A stretch of 60,000 nt of DNA from Apostichopus japonicus. Lineage: Eukaryota; Echinodermata; Holothuroidea; Aspidochirotida; Stichopodidae. Under the pieces are notes generated by a model, which searched no databases, was not told the origin of the DNA, and saw only the letters and a list, made by a program, of their open reading frames with translations. The stretch is from NCBI RefSeq assembly GCF_037975245.1, contig NC_092568.1, positions 37,848,501-37,908,500 of the forward strand. The letters are read 5' to 3'. Position numbers and translations under genes: made by a program. Shown here piece after piece: positions 9,906 to 22,900 of the stretch (its first letter is position 1; each line of letters opens with the position of its first letter).

Positions 9906-12900
9906 CCGGCCCACCTTTTCAAGAATACCTAAAACAGCTTTTACTTGTGCATAATTAATCGTCAGTCGGGACCGCTAATGAAGTTTGTTAGGTGAATGCG
10001 TGTGATATTTACCTGTAAAACGACTTGATCAAGTAAATAGTTTGGTTTCTAATGAAGCTACTTCTGCGCAGTAACGATTGTCGCGATACGATACAGGGTA
10101 AACCTAAAAGTGCAGTGGATACTGTAAGTTCAGGCTAGCCCCATAATGATCTCATGCTTTTCATAAATCTTTGGAATCCTTTCTTTCTTTTCTTCTTCGC
10201 AGAAGAACAAGGAGTACCAGAAGAACTCTTTCCTACAACATTATCATATGTATTAGCGAAAAGCCGGGTGCCAGCATGGGAAAACACTATAGTGGAGTAT
10301 TCAAATTTAGACTTTTCAATCCTTTACCACAGGGGTATTCGGTTTCTACCCCGGGCGGCACCTCCATCTCCCCTGTCCCACTTTTCTTACCAGAGCTGCG
10401 CTCTACTTAGCCGTGTTGGATCATTCAAGATGATCTTTTGAATTAGCAAGGTTTCCAGCCTGGGCAATCAAATGATCCATGATATTCTGTTATACTATAA
10501 AATCATATAATTTTGGAAGTTGCCTTCGTCCCTGCATATTAGACTTTTAGTGAAATGTTTGGGATGCCGGCTGACAACTATATCTGACTTTCTATCAGGG
10601 CCCTATTTTTTGTTTAATTCACAACAGGTGACGATGGGGTAGGGTACCAAAATAGGGACTTTCATCAACGATTGATAATATACGTACAAGGTCAATGTGG
10701 TTGTCAAATGTTTCTGAAATGCTTGTGATGGAAGAAAGATTACAGGTCTTAGTTTGCAAATATAGACCGGAATTTGTTTAGATGAAAAAAAAATCAAATA
10801 TTATCAAATTTCGACTTGTCCCTACTTTATCGACATTTCATATCGTAACAATCTGAGGGGGAAAAATGAGAGTATACAGAATTTTTAATTAATTCTTGAA
10901 ACTTTAATACCAAAATATCGAGATTTGACACACAAAGTTGACATTTTGGTATATAGTCAAGATTTTGAAAAAGTGTAGTCGAATATCAGAAATAAAAAGT
11001 TCAGTGAAATTATCATGAAGTCGAAGTTTTGATATATAAAGTAATATATTCAACTCAGAAGAAATTTGAGAAAAAACGGTTGAACTGCAACATAAAAAGG
11101 CCCTTATCGGAAAAAGAATTCGTAGATAAGATAGTCGAGATAAAGTTTCACACGTCCCTGCTACGCAACTGCATGCTTTGCATTTTAATACGATTGGACC
11201 AACGAAATGACACTATAAAACGAAACAAACTCTTCACAAATTCTTTTTCGAAATATTTATCAGGCTTGGGAAAATTCATTCTTAACTGTTTGTCCAAACC
11301 AAATAAATTTCACTTTTCTACTATGAGATATTTTAAATTGTAAGTAACTTCATGGTAGAACTCCAGTGCGGCTTTACGTTGGTATCAATGTATTTAACAT
11401 TTTGGAGCAATATGACGATCGTGAGGATGAAGGCCAAGAATTCTAGAAATCTTGGGTAAGGATAAAAATTCTGACCGAGTCTGATGGCTAGTGCAGCAGA
11501 ATTAGTCTTTTTAAAAACTATTAATATTTACTCTAAGGTACAAAACTGCTCCACTGGAGGAGGGGTGGGGTGGTGGGGGAGGAGGGGACAAAATAAAATT
11601 GGGGCTATGGTCCCGGGCCCTTAATTTTGGTAAAAAATGTCCTACTTTCTGTTATATATTTGGGGCAATACTGACTGATGACCATTAAAAGAGCCAACCT
11701 TTCGTCGGCGCATATAGGACGGATTCTACTATTTTTTCGGGGTGGGGAGTGGGATGGTGTGCTATTGTCAGAAGAAGCAGTGATGAGGATTAATTTTTCA
11801 ACACTGATTTTCGTCAGGAACTTCCTGGCCGTGACTCTATTATTTGTCGGAAAGTATGTAGCGCCTCCAATTTGTACTGCGAGCACCTGCTACCGAAACC
11901 TCTATACAACCCATAAACACTGGACATGCTAGTACTGTACGACGGAAATAAGACTACGGAATCGTTAACGCGTAACGAATGCCGTGCATATAATCACTAC
12001 CTGAGCTGTAATAGTGTTTACGTTCCATTATGCTAGTACGAGGGCTCAATTCCATGGTGTCGTGAAACGTTTGGTCTTATGGATATTACAGTATATACAA
12101 GAGAACTAAAGTAATACAAGGACCAAAGTAGGAACCGAGGAAACCCCATAGCATCAAATTTTGCGACAGTGAGTTGAGAGTTCTGTGTAAGTACAACGAT
12201 TAAAAAATGTACATCTGTGGCCACGGATAAGCTAGCCTACACAGTAGGCATGCTAGGCCTTCCTATAAGTTATAGGCCTAGTTATACTTAAATTCAATTC
12301 ACACGGCTAGACTACGAAGTACGGTACAGTGCTAGTCATTGGCCGGCCCTATGCTTAGGCCCCTAACCCTGCAATTACTAACACTGTATGCTGTAGTTGG
12401 TATTGTTACTTATTACTATTAGGCTACGAGAGAAAGCACTTTTTTCTCAGGCCAAAACTACCGTTTTATTGGGAATTGATTATGTATAAAACTACAAACT
12501 GAAGAACGAATATAAAATAGGAAGGAAGGATCACATCAACTTACTGCTGGTCCTAATCAAATCTAGGCTAAGCCGGCTATTGGCAACATTTGGCTTAATT
12601 TATTAAGTCATAAATTACTGCAATACTCCTGAAAGACTATACCTTATATTAAAATTCAAGGATAAACAGCTATTTGGATTTGATAAACCTTTTCTAAATA
12701 CATTTCTTCTATGACTACAAAAGATTTCCTTAGTACTGTAGTTGATTAGCTCTGATTTACACTGAAGGTAAAAATATGAAAAAGACATTCTGCCATTAAA
12801 ACTGTAAGTTGCAAAAACACATATTTTATGGTGGAAATCAATGGCGGAAACTAACACCTCAAAAATATGGCATAATCTAGCTTATCTAATGTGATTTTTG

Positions 12901-14441
12901 TACTTGTTGTTAATGTTATAGGCCTAATTAATGTACAAGTTTAATTCCTAGGAGTAATATAGGCCCAGGCCTAGACCAAAAAGAAAGGAAAACAGGTTTG
13001 ATTATAGTGTCTGAAATCTCTGCAAGATGTTCTCCTGTTCCCTCTGTCTTTTCTCTGGCCATTGCCTGCTTATCCACTTTTCAGGGATGAGAGTTCATTG
13101 TCTGCTTTTAGACTGTATAGAGTGAGACACTCTTTAGTCTCTACCTTTTTCATTTTCTGTTAGGCCTATTTTCTCTAATATCCTCAGTTCAGCAATTTTA
13201 AAGATCATGCTTTAAAATACTCTAAAGGAAGTAATTAGACATATGAAGTGTAGGTAGCCAATTGCTTCCTTTTTCAATTTAAAAGAGTTTCCTAACATTT
13301 CACAGTTCACTTCGTGCAGTTGAATGAAGATAGCAAGAAGACTGGATTAGCCAGATACACTTCATGTGAAGACCAGATTGCCATAAATTATAGTTCCTGC
13401 AAAGCAAGAGCTTTTAACGCATAAATTATTGGGATGTCAAAATCTGGGGAGGGTGGCATGTGGGATTAGTGACAATCATTTTGTTCTTATCATGAGGAAG
13501 CTCATTTTCAACTTGTGATGGTCGGTTCTGTGGCTCAACAAAATGCAAATAAGAAAACTGATATTCAAAACAAAACAATTTTTATACAGCATAACCAACT
13601 TCATTCCTCAAAGGCATTAAATGTCAAGTCTTGCTGAATACATACTGTGTCGGGACCTAAAATGTGCTCCAGTTATCTTATCTAAATGGCTTAGTGTGAG
13701 CACTCACTGTTTTATTACCTACTCTTTTAAGTCTTGTTGAAATTCTATCTGTACATGCATACTTAGTTTATGTTCCGATAAGTTTTCTTAATATTGATCG
13801 GCATGGAGGAAGTAGAAGTAGTTAAGTGTACATATTGTAGAGGGTTCAAAGTCAGCATTTGTTCATTCAAAAGTAAATTTGTCCCATAATGGGTTCACCT
13901 CAGTTAGTGGGATGTTTTGTAAGTTGTACAATGACATTCCAGCAGTGTCACCATATGAAAAGTAACAAGAACTGTTTGTTCACAAGGGTAGCTTTCCCTA
14001 AAGATTTAGTTGTCTTCTGTTTGTGTGATTCCCAAATTAACAGGTTCCTGAATGGTCTGTTATATGTAGTTCCTGGTCAGTCTGCATTGGTATGCTGTCA
14101 CTAAATGGCAAAGCTTTTGTAGCACACATATAAACTAAAAGGGGACATATTGCAGTTCCTTTAAAAATTACCATAATATTACAAACTTGGGTGTTACTTT
14201 TGTTTAAATATTAGCTGCATGTTATTGCACTGTGAAGTAAAATATAGTAATTTCATTTTGTGCACTTAAAAGACTTCATTGATATTGATCAATTGAATTG
14301 TATATACTCTTATTACAGTTCAGTGTTCTGTTGATAACTTGTAACCCCAAAGGAACATAAAATTAGAAATGCCTTTCACATTTTTATGGTGCTTTGAAAA
14401 TTGAAATAAAACTCGTTGTTTGAACTGCCTTGAAGCTACAG
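9906..14441. other. Intergenic stretch upstream of KIF6, no gene recognised
   Basis: The KIF6 promoter and 5' UTR must lie near the left end, but no core promoter element can be assigned. A pyrimidine tract ending CTTCGCAG at about 10200 resembles a splice acceptor, followed by an open frame to 10441 with no recognisable protein. G-rich tracts occur at 11555-11590. Several short open frames (for example 11029-11343 and 11605-11886) show no family features. Confidence 0.5.
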
Positions 14442-15017
14442 TTAAAGGATTGGTTCAGTTGTCATACATGTTTATATGTTATATGAAAGAGGACAATAAA
14501 AGAAACAATGGTGAAAAAACTTCAAATATCTTTTTCGGTTAAAGAGATATTAAAGTGTAAAGTTTTTTCAGATTGTGTAGAAACTGCTGATATCTGACTA
14601 GCTGTGATGTCACATTCTCACATTCCTGAAAAGTCTTTGTTTTTTTCTCTAAATATTTTGTGAGATTTCATGACTTTCAACCAAAAGATATGTCAGGAGA
14701 TCTCATATTTGTCAAAGGAAGTATTTGAGATTAAACATCTGAAGAATTTTTGATTATATTATTTTCAAATGTGTTAAAAAATGTAAATAATTTTTAAAGA
14801 AATATATTCACAAATGTTAAGGAAGTGAGGATGTGACGTCACACCCTCACAGTAAGTCTTTCTACACCAGTCGTTTTCAAAGAAATTTTGATATCTTCAA
14901 AGTGTTATATCTCCTTAACAGAGCATGCTATCATGGTAGTTTCTTCACTGTTCTTTTTGTCTTTTTGTGCTCTTTCATACAAACTAGACATGTCAAACAC
15001 CTGAACCAATCTTTTAA
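14442..15017. mobile_element. MITE with TTAA target-site duplication
   Basis: TTAA at 14442-14445 is followed by AGGATTGGTTCAG, and at the right the inverted CTGAACCAATCTT precedes TTAA at 15014-15017. The 568-bp element has no open frame of note. TTAA duplications are used by the piggyBac and Kolobok superfamilies. Near the right arm is a palindrome GTGACGTCAC with a full CRE core (about 14832-14841); a related motif GTGATGTCAC stands in the left arm. Confidence 0.7.
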
Positions 15018-15681
15018 TGATCTGAATTGTAATGGCATGGGGTTATACTGACCAAGTACTATCACAAACCTTCATAAGCATTGTGTACATTAGTCTGTTT
15101 ACTGTGATTACTATCAAGGAGACAGCACCTTTCACCTGGTGTGCCAGTTTGTGAGTGGGACAGAGAGAAAATTGTTCATGTGACAAGAAAGGATGGTGTT
15201 ATTATATATTGTACTGTGTACATGTCTCACTAATTATATCTGTTGTTTGTAAACATCAAAGCACCAATGAGTGTTAACATAAATTATCCTCTTAGTTTTG
15301 AAACAATGGCTTGACTGCTGCTGGGTACTACTATATCAAAGAACTTTAATTAATGTTCAGCTCTAGCTTGGGATGGAAACTGTAACGAATCATTCTGTTC
15401 TGTCAAGTAAAAAAGGAAGTTGTCAAGCTGTATCCAGGGTATGTAACAAGTTACAGTTGATTGCATGTAACAGGAAATGCTCATAGTCGATGTTGTTTTC
15501 TTACGGTAACGTAAGCGTTTAGCTCATTTACTGGACATACATACTAAACTTCAATTCACTTAGTAACCTCTTTCATCATACACTTTGTGACAGTTCTAGA
15601 GCACCTGTAGGTATACTAAAGATAGCTTTATGACATCATCAGTGGATCTGGGAAACTGTAGTGTTCATCGATTTCATGCAC
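15018..15681. other. Intergenic, nothing recognised
   Basis: AT-rich sequence without a supported gene, repeat array or structured element between the TTAA MITE and the hAT-like element. Confidence 0.4.
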
Positions 15682-16237
15682 GTTTCAAGTAGTGTTTACA
15701 CGGGTCCAAAAATCGGGAACCGGGTACCCGAGGGCCGTTACCCGTCGGGTATCCGGGTACCCGGAAAAAATGTGTTTACCATCGTGTATCACGATTTTCA
15801 AGAAAATACATATTGGATGCTGTAATAAATGCATTATATTCTCTACTGACAATATTTTCATGTTCAAATACGTAGATGTAAGATAAGGTATAAAACCTCC
15901 CTCAATAATTTTTATTTGCTTCTGTTTCTTTCATTAACTTGTTAATAAATAAATTATTTAATTATAATTAGCATTACTACTAACATCGCACTGCCGCCGC
16001 TGTTTATGCTAGCTCGTGCACGTCTATTGGATCAAACCATATAAATATCCAATTTAGCTCTTAAACAGTTTTTAATACTACTATCTATTATGCAGGCCCA
16101 GGGTTCGCATTAGCTGCGAGATTGCGCGATTCGCGCAATTTGATCGCATATGGAATAAACGATTAGTAAAAAGCCACTTGCGATTACTATTTTTGGTTCC
16201 TTGCTGAAAGCAAAGGAACCTATGTATTCAGGTTGGC

Positions 16238-16252
16238 GTGTGTGTGTGTGTA

Positions 16253-16288
<36 letters not shown>
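16238..16288. repeat. TG microsatellite
   Basis: About 50 bp of TG dinucleotides broken by two TATG steps, just inside the left end of the nested element. Confidence 0.95.
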
Positions 16289-16289
<1 letters not shown>

Positions 16290-17524
16290 CGCTTAAGCTT
16301 GTATGCACGATAACTCAACAAGGGATTGACTGATCATGATCAAACTTGGTGGATGGGTGGCCCATAGTGAGTAGATGAACCCTATTGTTTTTGGTGCCCA
16401 CAAAGGTCACCAAAAGTCAGTTATGGTCCAAAAACCCAAAATACTAAAACTGCAATAACTCCCAGTGCCAATGTGCGACAAGGTTGATATTTTGGGACAA
16501 GTTGTGAACTGGTTAGGGCAATATTTTGAAACTTAACGGTCATGTGATCTGAGGTCACCAAAGGTCAATTAATGTTAAAAAACTAGTATTTTGGCAATAA
16601 CTTGAGAACGAATTGTCCGTTAGGGTTGGGAGTTGCTTCAGTGTAATCCAATTGTCGACCCACATCTGGGTGACCCTTGACCTCAATTTGACCTTTGGTG
16701 ACCTTTTCATGTTTTGGGGATTTTTACAGTTTCGATGCTATTTTCAGATGTCAAAGGTACCTTCCGATCATAAATATGGATAGGTTGACCCCCGTGTGAC
16801 CTTTGTGTGCGAACTTATATGGGGTCAAAGTTTTCGGTCAGAGTTAGGATGGCTGTACAGACTTATCGTGTTGATTTTTGGAATCAGCAGATCAAACTAC
16901 ATTTGAAACCAAGGTCAAAAGGTCAAAGGTCACATTAGAAAAAATGTGCTTAGTTTGGGAGAAAACGGGCGAAAAAGAAAATGTTTGGTTTTGATGCTAG
17001 ATTTGGATATCAAAGGTACCTTCCGATCAAAAATGTCAATGGGTTGACACCCGGGTGACCTTTGTGTGTAAAGTTATACAAGGTCAAAGTTAATTTTCAG
17101 ACATTTAATGCAATAACTCCCAGGGCCAAGGTGTAGCAAGGTTGATATTTTGGGACAAGTTGCAAATGGTATAGAGGAATATTTTCAAACTTAACGGTCA
17201 TGTGATCCGAGGTCATCAAAGGTCAATTAATGTTAAAAAACTAGTATTTTCGGTGAGAAAATGGGCAAAGAAAAAAATGTTTGAATTCTTACAGTTTTGA
17301 TGCTATATTCACGTCTCACCAATCAAAAATGTCAATAGGTTTACCCCAGGTGACCTTTGCGTGTGAAGTTTTATGAGGTCAAAGTAAATTTTCAGACATT
17401 TAGTGCAATAATTCCCAGTTCCAAGGTGTGACACGGTTGATATTTTGGGACAAGTTGCAAATGGTATAGGGGAATATTTTCAAACTTAACGGTCATGTGA
17501 TTCGAGGTCACCAAAGGTCAATTA

Positions 17525-18721
17525 ATGATAAAAAACTAGTATTTTTGCGATAACTTGAGAACGAATTGTCCGTTAGGGTTGGGAGTTGCTTCAATTTAAT
17601 CCAATTGTCGACCCACATCTGGGTGACCCTTGACCTCAATTTGACCTCTGGTGACCTTTTCATGTTTTGGGGATTTTTACAGTTTCGATGCTATTTTCAG
17701 ATGTCAAAGGTACCTTCTGATCATAAATGTCAATGGGTTGACCCCCGTGTGACCTTCGTGTGCGGAGTTATACGAGGTCAAAGTTAATTTTCAGACATTG
17801 AATGCAATAACTCTCAGTTCCAAGGTGTGACATGGTTGATATTTTGGGACAAGTTGCAAATGGTATAGGGGAATATTTTCAAACTTAACGGTCATGTGAT
17901 CCGAGGTCACCAAAGGTCAATTAATGATAAAAAACTAGTATTTTTGCGATAACTTGAGAACGAATTGTCCGTTAGGGTTGGGAGTTGCTTCAATTTAATC
18001 CAATTGTCGACCCACATCTGGGTGACCCTTGACCTCAATTTGACCTCTGGTGACCTTTTCATGTTTTGGGGATTTCTACAGTTTCGATGCTATTTTCAGA
18101 TGTCAAAGGTACCTTCTGATCATAAATGTCAATGGGTTGACCCCCGTGTGACCTTCGTGTGCGGAGTTATACGAGGTCAAAGTTAATTTTCAGACATTTA
18201 ATGCAATAACTCTCAGTTCCAAGGTGTGACATGGTTGATATTTTGGGACAAGTTGCAAATGGTATAGGGGAATATTTTCAAACTTAACAGTCATGTGATT
18301 CGAGGTCACCAAAGGTGAATTAATGATAAAAAACTAGTATTTTGGCAATAACTTGAGAACGAATTGTCCGTTAGGGTTGGCCGTTGCTTCAATTTAATCC
18401 AATTGTCGACCCACATCTGGGTGACCCTTGACCTCAATTTGACCTCTGGTGACCTTTTCATGTTTTGGGGATTTTTACAGTTTCGATGCTATTTTCAGAT
18501 GTCAAAGGTACCTTCTGATCATAAATGTCAATGGGTTGACCCCCGTGTGACCTTCGTGTGCAGAGTTATACGAGGTCAAAGTTAATTTTCAGACATTGAA
18601 TGCAATAACTCTCAGTTCCAAGGTGTGACATGGTTGATATTTTGGGACAAGTTGCAAATGGTATAGGGGAATATTTTCAAACTTAACGGTCATGTGATCC
18701 GAGGTCACCAAAGGTCAATTA
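17525..18721. repeat. Three 399-bp tandem repeats rich in AGGTCA words
   Basis: The landmark ATGATAAAAAACTAGTATTT recurs at 17525, 17924, 18323 and 18722, giving an exact 399-bp period. The first three units are complete and differ by only a few bases; the fourth is cut short near 18820. Older, diverged units with the same words precede them (landmarks at about 16571 and 17228). A 73-codon open frame recurs in each unit, but it is a product of the repetition and shows no domain. Confidence 0.95.
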
Positions 18722-19906
18722 ATGATAAAAAACTAGTATTTTTGTGATAACTTGAGAACGAACTGTCCGTTAAGGTTGGGAGTTGCTTCAATGTAATCCA
18801 TTTGTCAACCCGCATGTGGGTGACCCTGATCATAAATGTCAATAGGTTGACCCCAATGTGACCTTCGTGTGCGAAGTTATACAAGTTCAAAGTTAAATAA
18901 TATTAATGAGGTCACAGGTCAAACGTGAAAAACTCCCAAGTTGCAATAACTTAGCTACTATTTATTGGAATTTCGTCAAACTTGGTATGATGATATTGGT
19001 AGATAGTCTTCACACACTGATGTGTGTTGCAATTGATATCAGGGCTTAGCATTACTTTGGCAACAAAAGTTTGTGAGCATAAATTACTGTTGTTGTATTA
19101 GGGCTTTGTTAGAAATTTCCCTATGAATGGAACTAATGAACAGCAGCAAGGAACCATGAAATGTTTTCATTCTGGTTTAGTTATCCAGTCTGTAATCCAT
19201 AAACATCGCGTAAACTTCCTTTTCAGCCTTTCCTTCTTTGAAATAAACGAATGAATAAATAATAATTTCTTCCACGTGGTAGCCTAACACGGTAACACCA
19301 CACTAAGTCAATGAGAAATCTAGATAAGCCTAACCATCTGTTTATTTGCTGGAGTTGTGACGCAGTTATAAGACATCCATGGAATACTTTCGTTATTGCT
19401 GTTTCGTTCGACCACATGGTTGCCTAACACCACACTAAGTCAATGGGGGTAGTCTAGCCTAGCCATCTGTTTATTAGCTGAACTTGTGACGCAGGTATAA
19501 GATATCTATGGAAAGCTTTCGTTATTGCTGTTATCTTCGAACACATGGTAGCCTAACAACACACTAAGTCAATGGGAAATCAGCCTAACCATCGGTTTGC
19601 AAAATTTTTTTTTTTTTTAAACTATCACACTTTGCGTATGATTCGGGTAATAAATTAGGAACCGGGTAGTACGCGTCGAGCGGGCCCCTCGTTATTGCTG
19701 TTATCTTCGACCACATTGTAGCCTAAACACCACACTAAGTCAATGGGAAATCTGCCTAACCGTCGGTTTGCCAATTTTTTTTTTTTTAATTTTTTTTTTT
19801 AAATCACACTTTGCTTAGGATTCGGGTAATAAATTAGGAACCGGGTAGCATCGCGTCGGGCGGGTACCCGGGTACCCGGATAACCCGTGCAAACACTAGT
19901 TTCAAG

Positions 19907-22900
19907 ACACTTGTTCATATGTAAATGTACAGTAATATGAAAGTTGCCTTAATAACTTGAGTCTAGGGTTCACTGCAGCTGGGTGCTTAAAGGTACCTAG
20001 ATACAATAAACACTTAATCCTGATTGATCCCAGAAAGAGCTGTAGGGTTTTCACAGTGCATTCTGTAGGAGTTTGGAAGCTTTGTAAATGCTCTTTATCT
20101 ACAGACTTACTTAATTCCGATGAAAGGATATCATAGGTCTTGTTGTAAAAGAGGATACATGTGTCAGTCTGGAAAGCGTTTACATCAAACTGTTATTGGC
20201 CGTTCATTCAACATACCTTTCTACTCTTAAAAGTATTATGTATTCTAAAATCTGTGAGTTTTAATAAGATCAAAATTATGTTTGTGCACTACAGATTTCA
20301 TTTGGTGCCCCATGTAGATTGCACATGACGCTTTGTTCAATTGGGATGTTATGTAAACATATTAAAGGTATTCCATGTTATGATGAATTTTAATTGATTC
20401 AGATGATTAATTCATAAATAGGTGGAGGTATGTAGCACCCTAAAGTTAAATATAAACCCCAGAAGACTGTTAAACAATATATTGCAAATTAGGTCTCTTT
20501 GTCAATTGGAGATGTTTATAGTCACATGACATTAATGTAGTCACGTACATACTATACAGGAGAGGAAACTGTGAGTGTTATAATGCCCAGGTCTTCTATT
20601 AGTTTACACCCATACATGTACCGAGTTGTGTATCTCATAGAGTGATTGACTTTTATGGCCATCTGTTCATTCTTGCCATGTTCGAGATTAAAAGGAAGAA
20701 AAACAGCAATCCGCCAGGGACCCACAGTTTCAAAACAAGTTAGGTTTGACAAAATTCTCCTACTAGAGCTTTTGAAAAAAAAAAATTCTTAGGTTCATTA
20801 TGGCTCGGTGGAAGAGATAGTATGTAAGACCAATTGGCCATTATCCAGTGGGACATTCATTGGCATCCATTGCAGTGATTCCTGAGAGAAATCAAACTGG
20901 CAGGTAGCCATGGAGACGCTTCAAAAACATCATTCAGCATCTCAAGGAAGTCTTAGCATTAAACTTTTCTTGATCTGTAACTGTGTCCGTGACATTCTAA
21001 TAATTCTCTAAAATTCTAAATAGTTTATTTCAATCCATTTTCGTAAATCGTGGCAGGCCATTTTCACGGAGCACCGACGCTGATTAAGTACTTACAGGAT
21101 TAGAGAATTGCGATGAAGGTATCCTCGACTACTGCTGCACTACCGTAATAATGTTTCCTTGGCCGCTGCATTCCTCTGTGGTGATGGGAATTGCACTATG
21201 GCATTTGATTAGTTTAATAAGCACACGCACTTGCTACGATGTTACGATGTTTACGAAAGTTATCATTTTCTGAGTTTTCCTCCAGGTTTGACAACTTACT
21301 AGTGATTGATGCTCCTGACCACAGCTGGGCCTACACGCTTGTACCTTGATTTGTTTCTTTGGTAGATTTAGTATTTTAAGAGGTGTCAAACATTCTGAAG
21401 GTCCTATTTGAAACTGGATGTCATCAACCTTCAAAAAAATATCTAGGTCCGAAGTTTCAAGCTTGCTAGTCTTGGAGGAATTGTTTTAAGTTGGAATACT
21501 CTACTTTTGCTTGCAGCAGTTGGCAATTGGTACAATCAGTTCACCTTGGATTTATAGTACTTACTGTAGCTCTGCAGTTTTCATATTTCATAGTCAAAAG
21601 TAGAGAAAACTATATTCTTTCCATCGTAGAAACTAAACACTGATGTTTGTTATCCTTGATAATAAGTGACTAACTGCTAGTGAAAGCTTATCCTGCATTC
21701 TTTTCTTATTCTGCATTCTTTTAGAAAACAAATATTTTGCAAGCATGCAACCCTATAGGAAATGAAATAAAAGTAAATCGGTTGATGGTTCTGTTGCAGA
21801 TTAAGTCAACAGTGGTGGTTACAATGGTATTGGTATTTATATTGAAAATATCTATTGTTTGTTGTAGAATGTAGAATTTGTGGTCCTTGGATGTAGTAAG
21901 CATTCCTGAATGCTGACATACCACAGGAATGCAATTTAATAGCTGTAGCTTAGACTATCGGTGCAATCAAGTTTAATATCAAATACAACTTATGAAGAAC
22001 ATCACATATTTTAGCAAAGAAAAAAAACAAAATCTTCCCATTTAGATTTTGCATGTGGTAAAGTATCTGAAAAAAGGTTGCACTACAAACTTTTCAGAAT
22101 GAAATCAATTCACAAGTTTGGAGCAAAATAGGAGGCCTTTAATTCAAGTTGCAATCTGGGTTTGATTTTTAACTGGCAATTGCGCTCAGTAAATTTGATG
22201 ACTTGCTCAAAATATTACCAAATGCAGGTGGCTGATTTTAATGGGTAAAATATCCACAAGTTGGATGAAAATACTGAATATAGCTGCTACAGTACCCACA
22301 AATGCTTTATACTTTATTCGAAAACAACTTTTTATTGGGATGTTTTGAAAATAACTGTAACAGTCTAATTTACTATAGATTGCCATTCGCAAAGCACTGT
22401 TACTTACAGTGTAATCGACTACCATTGCTTGTACACTTTCACTGTAAGAAAGTTAAAGGTTTGCCTTAAATATGCCACTTGTCAAGAAACACTTTGGGTT
22501 TAACTTCTTAGTGCTTTTCAAAATGCCAAAAATATGTTACAAAACCCAAGATTGGTCATCAATAAAGAAACTTCAGACTTCAGTTATTAATTTTACTGCT
22601 CCTGCCATATCATATTTAATTACTAGGACATAAATTTAATTGTTTTAATCTTTAGGAAAGACAGAAAGAGACAAGACTAGAACTACCACAGTAAGTTTCT
22701 GTTTCTGTTCCAGTAAAATAGACTGAAGACCAGTTGTATTATAACTGAATATCTCTGTGACCTTTAGATGACCTCCGTCAATATGAGGGTCAATTATCCA
22801 GCTGGTCAAGTTTAAGTTTTGTAAATATTTGACCAGGTTAGTCTTCACCCCATCTTCTTAAGGTACCGAAAGTCATCTGGAAAAACTCACCAAACAGAGA

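Larger units (their letters stand above)
16195..19175. mobile_element. Nested repeat element of about 3 kb with GGTTCCTTGCTG ends
   Basis: The boundaries come from alignment with the uninterrupted second hAT-like copy: flanks GATTACTATTTTT and TTTAGTTATCC are joined there. The left end forms a hairpin (GGTTCCTTGC with GCAAAGGAACC); an inverted CAGCAAGGAACC lies at 19144-19155, followed by another small hairpin. Inside are a TG microsatellite, irregular early repeat units and three full 399-bp tandem repeats. The element type is not certain; no transposase or clear target duplication beyond a few T bases is seen. Confidence 0.7.
15690..19898 (+). mobile_element. Non-autonomous hAT-like element, copy 1, split by a nested insertion
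   Basis: The element is bounded by the 8-bp direct repeat GTTTCAAG at 15682-15689 and 19899-19906. The ends are TAGTGTTTACACGGGT and, inverted, TAGTGTTTGCACGGGT (15 of 16 identical). An 8-bp duplication with T at position 2 and A at position 7 fits the hAT superfamily. Subterminal GGGTACCCG palindromes are repeated near both ends. The right half has four copies of a block containing ACACTAAGTCAATG. The same element occurs in opposite orientation at 31109-32168; comparison shows that 16195-19175 is foreign. No transposase is present. Confidence 0.85.

Noticed and set aside
10154-10441. Possible exon after the pyrimidine tract ending at 10200
   Set aside because: The acceptor-like signal is good but two overlapping frames are both open and neither resembles a protein family.
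17566-18585. Three copies of a 73-codon protein
   Set aside because: The repetition comes from the 399-bp satellite; no domain, no splice context, and the frames fall in a mobile element.
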